Of a stretch of 30,508 nucleotides of DNA, positions 23,538-30,508 are shown in pieces (position 1 is the first letter of the stretch; every line of letters begins with the position of its first letter). The position numbers were made by a program, and so were the translations under genes. Source of the DNA: an uncultured Collinsella sp. GTDB taxonomy: Bacteria; Actinomycetota; Coriobacteriia; Coriobacteriales; Coriobacteriaceae. A model generated the notes under the pieces. That model worked only from the letters and a program-made list of their open reading frames with translations, was not told the origin of the DNA and made no database searches. The stretch covers positions 1 through 30,508 of the forward strand of contig UQIE01000024.1 of assembly GCA_900541065.1 (NCBI GenBank). The letters run 5' to 3'.

Positions 23538-26500
23538 CTAGCGCTTACGGATACCCCAGACCAGGGCTCCGACGCCGGCCATGGCGATAACAAATGCCAT
23601 GAGCAGTGCGGCGGCCTGCTGGTCACCCGTGGTGGGCAGGAAACCCTTAACCGTCTTGACGATGTTCGTCACGGTCTTGGGCGTGCCGGGATCGGGCATC
23701 GGCACGGGCGTCTCGGGCTTCTTGTACGCGTTGTTGAACACGATACCCTCGACGCTCTTGTCGCCCTTAGTATAGGTAACGCTCGCCTTGAGGTTACCCT
23801 CACCGTCGTCGACCACGTTGACGGTCGCGGTAAAGACGGACTTGTCATAGGTCATACCGGGCTCGTCGCCCTTGACCTCGCTGATGGTGTAGACGTGCGT
23901 GCCGGGCTCGCTGTACTCGAACTTATCGAAGCTGATCTTACCGTCGGCATCGTTGGTGACGGTGGACTCGATGCCCTCGCCAACGAGCTTAAAGCTAAAC
24001 TCGTCCTTCTTGAGCTCGCGCCCCTCGAGCACCTTGACCGCGCCGATGGAGACCTGCGTAGGCATGGCGTGATACTTGTTGGTAAAGCCAGCCGCCTCGG
24101 TAGTTCCCTCGAGCTTGTGCGTCACGGTCAGCGTGCCATCGCCGTTGTCGGAGACGGTGGTCACGACGGTGTAGGTCGTACCGTCATAGGTGACGCCCTT
24201 GTACAGGCCGAGCGCGTTGGAGCAAGCCTCGCGCAGCGTGTACGTGTGCGTGCCGGGTGCCTCGTAGTGGATCGGGCTCAGCGTAACGTTGCCGTTGACG
24301 TCGTTGGTGCCGCTTGCAACAACCACGCCGTCCTCGAGCAGCTCAAACGTGAACTCGCCGGCTGAAAGGTCGCGTCCGGTCAGACGCTTAACCGTCTTGA
24401 CCTGATCGGTCGCGGAAGAATCGGTGGGCGCCACGCCGTAGGTGTTGGTAAACGTGAAGGCCGCACCGTCGTCGCCTTCGTGCACGACGCTCAGATGTCC
24501 AGTGCCGTCGTCGGTCACGGTGTAGGAAACCTTGCGCGTGGCGTTGGCATCGTTAGTCACGCCAGGGGCGCTACCGGACTCGGTCACCGTATAGGTAAAG
24601 GTGTGCGAGCGCGGAGCGGTGGGGGTTGCGGGATCGGACTCGTCGGTGTCAGTGGCGTCGGCCTCTTCAGCCTCTGCCTCGTCGGCCTCAGCCTCGTCAG
24701 CTTCGTCTGCCTCGGCCTTATCGGTCGCATCGTCCGTCACGCCCAGGGCGCGGTTGAGGTCCTCGAGCGTAAAGTGGATCTTGCCAAAGTCCACGTTGCC
24801 GGCCGCGTCGTTGGTTGCGGTCGTGCGCTCGGGCATCGGGGCACCCGCCTCGTCAGCGGTCACGGTAAAGGTAAACTTACCCGCGATGTCGGCCGGGGCC
24901 AGGCCCTCGGCTGCCTGGAGCTTCTTGGTGCCGATGAGTGCGGCATCCACGGCCTCAGCGCCGTAGACGTTTTCGAACAAGGGCTCGACGCCACCGTAGT
25001 CGACCGTTGCCGTCAGGGTACCGTCACCGTTGTCGACAACGATAACCTTAAAGCCAAAGCTCCACGTTGTAGCGGAAACGCCATTCGGCAGCCCGAATAA
25101 ATCTTCGTAGGCCGTGTAGTTAATGGTCCAAGCGAGCTTACCGTCCTTGTCGGTACGATGGGCAAGCCCAGCCGCCTCAAGATTGGCAAGCATCTCGGTG
25201 TCGTAGTGCAGCGCATCAAAGCTCACATGCCCGCCGATATTAGGCTTGAGGTTTTCGTAGCCCACAAGCTCGCCCTGATAGGCAATGCCGAACCAGAACT
25301 CGCCGTCGGCCATCGGACGACCGGTCAGGGTCTTGGTGGCGACAACCTGAGCAGCGGTACCACCAGGCGTATTGGTCGTAGCGCTGTAGCTGTTGTGGAA
25401 CGGAACCAGGGCACTCTCGACCTTGTTCTCACCGCTCTTGTGGACCGTCGTATGCGTACCCTCGGGACCGCCGGAGACGGTCGTCGTGGCGGTAAGCGTA
25501 CCGGCACCGTCATCGGCGACGGCGATCGTCACGGTACGCACGGCGTCGTCGTAGGTGTAACCGGGCTTGCCGTCATTCTTCTCGGCTACGGTGTACGTGA
25601 AGGTCTTGCCGGCGTCAGCCTGCGTAAACTTGACCTCATGGCCAGCCAGGATGTCGATCAGGCCGACCGTTGCCTCTGCTGTCGCAGGGGACTTGAAGTT
25701 GTTGGCTCCGGGCAGCAGGCCAAGCGCGTTGGCCGAGGCCTCGTCGGCAGGCGTCACGGTAAACGTGAACTGACCCTCGGTCATAGGACGTCCGGAGAGG
25801 CTCTTGCTGAGCTTGAGGCCGCCGGCCGCGGTGTAGTTAAGCTCAGTGCGGTACGTGTTGGTGAAGCGTCCGTTTTCCTTCTTGGTGACATTGGCGGTCA
25901 GCTTGCCCTCGCCGTCCTCAGTCACGGTCACTTCGGCGGTCGCGACATGCCCGTCATACGCCATGCCGGCCGCGTTACCCGCGTTCTCGCGGATCTCGTA
26001 CGTGTAGGTTCCGGCAGCCGTGTAGCGGATCTTGCCGAACTTGACGGCAGCGATGCCATCCTTCGCATCGTGCTTGTTCACGGTCACGGTTGCAGGATCG
26101 GGCAGCGGGGTGCCCTCGGCGGCGGTGATGGTAAAGCTGAACTCGTCGGAGTCCGTCCAGTCGCGACCGTCGATAGCCTTACTCAGATCAAAGTCGAGCT
26201 CTGCGTCGAGCGGGGTCACGCTGTAGGTGTTCTTGAAGGTCGCAGCCGTGGCGTCCTTCAGGACATGCTCAGCCTTGAGCGTGCCATCGCCCTTGTCGGT
26301 AATGGTGGTCTCGATGGTGTACTTGGCGTCGCCGTACGTGATGCCCTTGCTGGTGGTTCCGCCGTTGACCTCGCGCAGCGTGTAGGTATGCTTGCCGGCC
26401 TCGGTGTACTTCACGGCGTTCATCGTGATGTTGCCTTCGGCATTGTTGGTGCCGGTGGCGACGACCTTGGCGTCCTCGCCCTCGCCCTCGACGAGCTCGA

Positions 26501-29500
26501 AGAAGAACTCGCCGTCCTTGAGGTCGCGCCCGGTCAGGAACTTGGTCGCGGTGACCTGGTCGGTGACACTGAACTCGCCAGGATTCGGCTTGTAGCTGTT
26601 GTTGAACTTCGCCTCGTCGGCTCCATTCAGCTCATGCTTTACCACGAGCTCACCCTTGCCGTTGTCGGTGACGGTCGTCTCGATGGTGTAGGTCTTGCCG
26701 TCGTAGGTGATGCCGTTGCCGGCGTCGCCCGGGACCTCGCGCAGCGTGTAGGTGTGCTTGCCGGCAGCGGTGTACTCGATGGGGCTCATCGTGATCTTGC
26801 CGCGGGCGTCGTTCTTGCCGGTGGCGACGGCATCGTTACCCTCGACGAGCTCGAAGGAGAACTCGCCTTCCTTGAGGTCGCGCCCGGTCAGGAACTTGGT
26901 CGCGGTGATCTGGTCGGTGACACTGGAGCTCTTGGGGGCCACCGTGTAGGTATTCTCGAAGATCGCCTCGTCGGCGTTCTGCAGCTTGTGCTCCACGCTA
27001 AGGGCGCCGTCGCCGTTGTCCTTGACGATGGTCACGATAGTGTACTCAGAGGTGCTGTAGGTAATGCCGTTTTCGGTGGCGCCGGCCTTGGTCTCGCGCA
27101 GCATGTAGGTGTGCTCGCCAGCCGCGGTGTAGGTGACGGAATCCATCACGATCTTGCCGTCGGCATTGTTGGTGCCGGTGGCGACTACGTTATTGCCCTC
27201 GACGAGCTCAAAACGGAACTCGCCGGCCTTGAGGTCACGGCCGTCCAAGGACTTGATCGCGGTAATCTGGTCGGTGACGCTGGAGCTCTTGGAGCCAGGC
27301 TCGTAGGAGTTGGTAAACTTCGCCTCGTCGGCGCCCTTCAGCTTATGCTCTACGCCGAGCGTGCCGTCGCCGTTGTCCTTGACGACAGTCTCGATGGTGT
27401 AGGTCGCGGCATCGTAGGTGATACCACCGACGTTGCCCCTGACCTCGCGCAGCGTGTAGGTGTGCTTGCCGGGCTTGTCGTAAGTGATTTTGTCCATGAC
27501 AACCGTGCCGTCAGCGGCGTTCTTGCCGGTGGCGACGACTTTGTCGCCCTCGACGAGCTCGAAGGAGAACTCGCCGGCGGCAAGCGCGCGCCCGGTCAGG
27601 AACTTGGTCGCCTTGACCTGGTCGGTGACGCTGGACTCAGTGGGGGTCAGATTGTAGGAATTCTTGAACTCGGCAGCCTTGGCATCCTTCAGGACATGCT
27701 CGGCCTTGAGCGTGCCGGCGCCCTCATCGGTGATGGTGGTCACGATGGTGTAAGTCTTGCCGTCGTAGGCGATGCCCTTGCTGGTGGTTCCGCCGTTGAC
27801 TTCGCGCAGTGTGTAGGTATGCGTTCCGGCCTTGTCATACTTGACGGTGCCCATCGTGATGTTACCGCTGGCGTCGTTGGTGCCGGTGGCGACGACCTTG
27901 TCGCCCTCGACAAGCTCGAAGGAGAACTCGCCGGCGGCAAGCTTGCGCCCGGTCAGGGACTTGGTCGCGGTGATCTGGTCGGTGACGCTGGAGCTCTTGG
28001 GCGTCACGGTGTAGGAGTTCTTGAACTCAATCTTCTTGACGTCCTCGGCGCCCTTCAGCTTATGCGTGGCCACAAGCTGGCCCTTGCCATTGTCGGCGAT
28101 GGTCGTCACGACGGTATAGACGGTTTTGTCATAGGCGATGCCGCCGGCATTGCCCTTGACCTCGCGCAGCGTATAGATGTGCTGACCGATCTCGGTGTAC
28201 TCGATGGCGCTGAACGCAACGTTGCCGTTGGCATCATTCTTAACGGTTTCGACAACCGACGCGTCCTCGCCCTCACCCTCAACGAGCTCAAAGGAGAACT
28301 CATTGTCCTGGAGCTTATGGCCGGTCAGGACCTTGGTAACTGTAATCTGATCGGTGACGCTCGACTCAGCGGGATTGGCGGTATAGGTGTTCTTGAACTC
28401 GACCTCGCCCGAGGTCTTCTTCACAGAAGCCTCGAGCTTTCCCTTTGCGTTGGGTGTCACCGTTACGGTGAACTCTGCAACGTTCTTGCTGTAGGCGATG
28501 CCGTCGACCGTGGTCCCGGCATGCTTCTCGCTAACCTTGTAGACATACGTGCCCGGCTTGTCATAGGCAATCTCGCCAAAGCTAATGTCCGCATGGCCCT
28601 TGGTTGCAAACGCAGTCGTGGACCTGGGCATCGGGGCGTTGTCCTCGGACGTCAGGCCAAACTCAAACTTGTCCTCATCCGTCCAGTCGCGGCCCTCGAG
28701 CACCTTGGTCAGGCCAAAGTCGGCAGTTGTCAACGTTGTCGGCGTGGTATTGAGCGTAAAGCTAATCTTGCCGTTATTGCCCAGGTAGACATTGACCTTC
28801 GTCGCACCAGAAACAACCTTCGTGTTGTTCCACTGGGGATTGATCACGTCGCGTGCGGTGTCCGTCGGGTTTCCGCCCACACGCTCCTTGGTGGTGTGAA
28901 GCTGGTTGATAAAGGCGAGGCGCGCGGTGCCAGCCTTAATCGACCAGTGATCGCCATCCTTTACCAAAGCACCTTCAAAGTTTTCGAGCTCGCTTCCCTT
29001 AACCGGGATCGAAACGGAATCATCGTACGGCGCGCCCGACGAGTTCTGCGCCATAAACTCATCTTTGTACCAATAGGTCTTAGAGCCCGAAGGCTTTTCC
29101 GTTGCGAGCTTGGTGCAAGCCGCGTCTGTGTAGACGGGCGTTAGCTTTTGGAAGTAGTAGTAGCTGTTCGTAGCAGCAGGCTCAAAGCTTGCGACCGTAT
29201 CGCCCGCATCGTCGCCGGTCCACTTGTTGGCGCAGAAGCTAACGGTATTGGAATCGGCGTCCTTGTGCTCATTGATGTAATCCTGCAGTCCCGGTACGTT
29301 ATTGGGAGTAAACAGGTTTTTGCGTGCAATAGCCTTTACGCTCGATGCATACGCAACGCGGATAGGCGAGATGGCATCCGTGGAGTCAACCACAAACGTG
29401 CCCGCAGACTCGTCAACGGTAAAACGGCGCAGCGGAATGAGCGATGCGGGGACCTTGACCGTCACGATGTCGCCGCGCTGCGGATTGTTCTCGTCCGCGC

Positions 29501-30508
29501 AATCAACCGTAATTACGAGATGGGCGAGCTCGCCATCAAACGTATAGGTATCGATATTGCCATCGGTCGACTTGGTGGCGGCCCCATAGGTCTTGCCGTT
29601 GTACTCGGCACCGGTAAAGCTATCGACCTGCATAAAGGCGCCCAGCTCGTCCTCGAATGTGATGTAGCCGGAACCGTTGGGATTGTTGCCCTCGACCTTG
29701 GTCGGGAAACCCTTGCCCGACGTAATGGCACTCGAGATGTCCTTAAAGACCTGATCAAGCTCGGCGGCGTTGGTCGCCGACTTGTAGTAGCTAGCACCGG
29801 CAACGGGGTTGCCGAAATTGACATTCCACTTCTCAGTTCCAAAAAGGCCATGGCTTACGGACGATGTGGCATCCGGATAGTTACTCGACACGGCATGCAT
29901 GAATTTATTCTCGTTGCTCGTGCGGCTGCTTGTTGGATCGTCGCCCGGCTTCGCACCGTTGAAGATACCGATGGTATAAATGGTCGCCCCGCCACTCTTT
30001 ATGGTCTTGGCGATATTGATGGCATCCTTAGCAACCTCGGCCTCAAAACCATTAGAACTCGTAGGAGAGCCATCGGTGAAGAACACAACGATCTTCTGGG
30101 CGTCTTCACGACCAGCAATGCCCTTGGCCAGGTCCATGCCATAGTCGGCACGAGTAGAGCCAGCAGGCTCGATTAAATTAACCGTGTTCTTGAGGCTCTT
30201 TGCGCCCCCATCCTTGCAGACCGTGAGGCCCAACATGGTCTGGGAGTAGTTGTAGGTGTTGCCGTCGTCGCGATAGGTATCATTACCAACCTTATCGCTC
30301 TTCTTGCCCGCAAACTTTACGATGGCAACCTGGTGCTGCTTGCTCGCGTCCTTAACGTTCTTGTTTTGCTCGGCAATGGTGTCGATAAAGTGGTTGGCAG
30401 CATTCTTGAGCGCAACGATACGCTTAGGGGACCCTTTACCACCCATAGGATCATCCATTACAGTCGAAATTGTCAGCCCGGGACCGTCTCGGGCTACGAT
30501 TGAGGCGC
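23538..30508 (-). CDS. Giant LPxTG-anchored surface protein: VWA plus about 13 pilin-type domains (5' end beyond window)
   Basis: At least 2,306 residues from the first ATG (30458), but the frame stays open to the window edge and that ATG has no ribosome site and no signal peptide, so the true start lies outside. A von Willebrand A domain (about 1-250; GSTRADYG and VFFTDGSP keep the MIDAS Thr and Asp) is followed by a beta-rich region (about 250-570) and about 13 domains of about 115 residues resembling Spy0128/FctA pilin modules, which form Lys-Asn isopeptide bonds. Typical words are SVTDQITATK, LTGRDL, EFSFELVEG, HTYTLRE and FKNSY. The C-terminus has LPTTG (23625-23639), a membrane helix and RKR, so sortase would link it to the wall. 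Likely an adhesin or pilus tip-like protein; the ligand is unknown. No sortase gene is in the window. Confidence 0.9.
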   Translation of the reverse strand, partial: ASIVARDGPGLTISTVMDDPMGGKGSPKRIVALKNAANHFIDTIAEQNKNVKDASKQHQVAIVKFAGKKSDKVGNDTYRDDGNTYNYSQTMLGLTVCKDGGAKSLKNTVNLIEPAGSTRADYGMDLAKGIAGREDAQKIVVFFTDGSPTSSNGFEAEVAKDAINIAKTIKSGGATIYTIGIFNGAKPGDDPTSSRTSNENKFMHAVSSNYPDATSSVSHGLFGTEKWNVNFGNPVAGASYYKSATNAAELDQVFKDISSAITSGKGFPTKVEGNNPNGSGYITFEDELGAFMQVDSFTGAEYNGKTYGAATKSTDGNIDTYTFDGELAHLVITVDCADENNPQRGDIVTVKVPASLIPLRRFTVDESAGTFVVDSTDAISPIRVAYASSVKAIARKNLFTPNNVPGLQDYINEHKDADSNTVSFCANKWTGDDAGDTVASFEPAATNSYYYFQKLTPVYTDAACTKLATEKPSGSKTYWYKDEFMAQNSSGAPYDDSVSIPVKGSELENFEGALVKDGDHWSIKAGTARLAFINQLHTTKERVGGNPTDTARDVINPQWNNTKVVSGATKVNVYLGNNGKISFTLNTTPTTLTTADFGLTKVLEGRDWTDEDKFEFGLTSEDNAPMPRSTTAFATKGHADISFGEIAYDKPGTYVYKVSEKHAGTTVDGIAYSKNVAEFTVTVTPNAKGKLEASVKKTSGEVEFKNTYTANPAESSVTDQITVTKVLTGHKLQDNEFSFELVEGEGEDASVVETVKNDANGNVAFSAIEYTEIGQHIYTLREVKGNAGGIAYDKTVYTVVTTIADNGKGQLVATHKLKGAEDVKKIEFKNSYTVTPKSSSVTDQITATKSLTGRKLAAGEFSFELVEGDKVVATGTNDASGNITMGTVKYDKAGTHTYTLREVNGGTTSKGIAYDGKTYTIVTTITDEGAGTLKAEHVLKDAKAAEFKNSYNLTPTESSVTDQVKATKFLTGRALAAGEFSFELVEGDKVVATGKNAADGTVVMDKITYDKPGKHTYTLREVRGNVGGITYDAATYTIETVVKDNGDGTLGVEHKLKGADEAKFTNSYEPGSKSSSVTDQITAIKSLDGRDLKAGEFRFELVEGNNVVATGTNNADGKIVMDSVTYTAAGEHTYMLRETKAGATENGITYSTSEYTIVTIVKDNGDGALSVEHKLQNADEAIFENTYTVAPKSSSVTDQITATKFLTGRDLKEGEFSFELVEGNDAVATGKNDARGKITMSPIEYTAAGKHTYTLREVPGDAGNGITYDGKTYTIETTVTDNGKGELVVKHELNGADEAKFNNSYKPNPGEFSVTDQVTATKFLTGRDLKDGEFFFELVEGEGEDAKVVATGTNNAEGNITMNAVKYTEAGKHTYTLREVNGGTTSKGITYGDAKYTIETTITDKGDGTLKAEHVLKDATAATFKNTYSVTPLDAELDFDLSKAIDGRDWTDSDEFSFTITAAEGTPLPDPATVTVNKHDAKDGIAAVKFGKIRYTAAGTYTYEIRENAGNAAGMAYDGHVATAEVTVTEDGEGKLTANVTKKENGRFTNTYRTELNYTAAGGLKLSKSLSGRPMTEGQFTFTVTPADEASANALGLLPGANNFKSPATAEATVGLIDILAGHEVKFTQADAGKTFTYTVAEKNDGKPGYTYDDAVRTVTIAVADDGAGTLTATTTVSGGPEGTHTTVHKSGENKVESALVPFHNSYSATTNTPGGTAAQVVATKTLTGRPMADGEFWFGIAYQGELVGYENLKPNIGGHVSFDALHYDTEMLANLEAAGLAHRTDKDGKLAWTINYTAYEDLFGLPNGVSATTWSFGFKVIVVDNGDGTLTATVDYGGVEPLFENVYGAEAVDAALIGTKKLQAAEGLAPADIAGKFTFTVTADEAGAPMPERTTATNDAAGNVDFGKIHFTLEDLNRALGVTDDATDKAEADEADEAEADEAEAEEADATDTDESDPATPTAPRSHTFTYTVTESGSAPGVTNDANATRKVSYTVTDDGTGHLSVVHEGDDGAAFTFTNTYGVAPTDSSATDQVKTVKRLTGRDLSAGEFTFELLEDGVVVASGTNDVNGNVTLSPIHYEAPGTHTYTLREACSNALGLYKGVTYDGTTYTVVTTVSDNGDGTLTVTHKLEGTTEAAGFTNKYHAMPTQVSIGAVKVLEGRELKKDEFSFKLVGEGIESTVTNDADGKISFDKFEYSEPGTHVYTISEVKGDEPGMTYDKSVFTATVNVVDDGEGNLKASVTYTKGDKSVEGIVFNNAYKKPETPVPMPDPGTPKTVTNIVKTVKGFLPTTGDQQAAALLMAFVIAMAGVGALVWGIRKR
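23715..28735 (-). repeat. Tandem pilin-domain repeats inside the surface-protein gene
   Basis: Thirteen domain units, beginning near 28735, 28370, 28000, 27640, 27290, 26935, 26580, 26215, 25845, 25355, 24955, 24425 and 24060. Units 2 to 7 (28370-26215) are closest to each other and share long stretches of near-identical DNA, such as GGTCGCGCCCGGTCAGGAAC with neighbours. Units 9 to 11 are longer and divergent; unit 11 carries an acidic Glu/Ala/Asp insert (about 24640-24740). Close DNA identity suggests copy-number change by recombination. Confidence 0.85.
30475..30495. repeat. 21-bp imperfect palindrome at the edge of the VWA coding region
   Basis: AGCCCGGGAC (30475-30484) and GTCTCGGGCT (30486-30495) are inverted copies with one mismatch around a single base. 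It lies directly upstream of the point where the VWA sequence becomes recognisable. It could be a recombination site, part of another element, or chance. Confidence 0.45.

Noticed and set aside
23715..28735. Regularly spaced similar blocks, considered as a CRISPR-like array
   Set aside because: The units are about 350 bp, in frame, and encode pilin-type domains; there are no short spacers and no cas genes.
25158..29144. A 1,328-codon open frame on the plus strand opposite the surface-protein gene
   Set aside because: It is a mirror of the repeated, GC-biased coding sequence on the other strand. It has no recognisable domains, and the minus-strand frame has a clear domain order and anchor.

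Overview
The window looks like chromosomal DNA from a high-GC member of the Coriobacteriia, most likely Collinsella or a close relative. This is inferred from GC content, codon use, a giant LPxTG surface protein built of pilin-type domains, Actinobacteria-style PRC-barrel proteins, and intergenic 'ggggacgttctt' repeats. No rRNA or tRNA gene is present, so the genus cannot be fixed from the window alone.

Left part (1-9560), almost entirely minus strand. An operon couples a 614-residue MgtE-like protein with N-terminal PRC-barrel sequence to an Nramp-related transporter whose metal site is altered in the way expected of Mg2+-type members. Next comes a membrane-anchored NodB-fold protein that has lost its metal ligands. 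A leftward block then holds a haemolysin III/PAQR protein, a CorC/DUF21-CBS protein, a free-standing cyanophycin-synthetase N-domain protein, a YtxH-type protein and a PRC-barrel protein.

Middle part (9561-21388). A rightward membrane-anchored alpha/beta hydrolase has its own promoter. Leftward genes follow: a DUF362 ferredoxin-like protein, a MacB/FtsX-type ABC transporter (ATPase plus 888-residue permease), and a second ABC-2 exporter (ATPase plus two permeases). Diverging from that exporter is a NarL/LuxR-type two-component pair, whose position suggests it regulates the exporter. The kinase mRNA looks leaderless.

Right part (21389-30508). Two long intergenic inverted-repeat elements are followed by an IS110-family insertion sequence with a structured non-coding end that probably encodes its bridge RNA. 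Then comes a 2,300-residue sortase-anchored surface protein with a VWA domain, about 13 Spy0128/FctA-like pilin domains and an LPTTG anchor. Its reading frame runs off the right edge, and the VWA metal motif expected there is degenerate.

The best candidates for something undescribed are: (i) the PRC-MgtE-like/Nramp pair and its structured leader; (ii) long hairpin elements at 10750-10881, 21449-21602 and 21694-21855, two of which share a core while their arms differ but stay self-complementary; (iii) the free-standing CphA-N protein that keeps an HxxEH motif; (iv) the ligand-less NodB protein; and (v) the IS110 bridge-RNA region.
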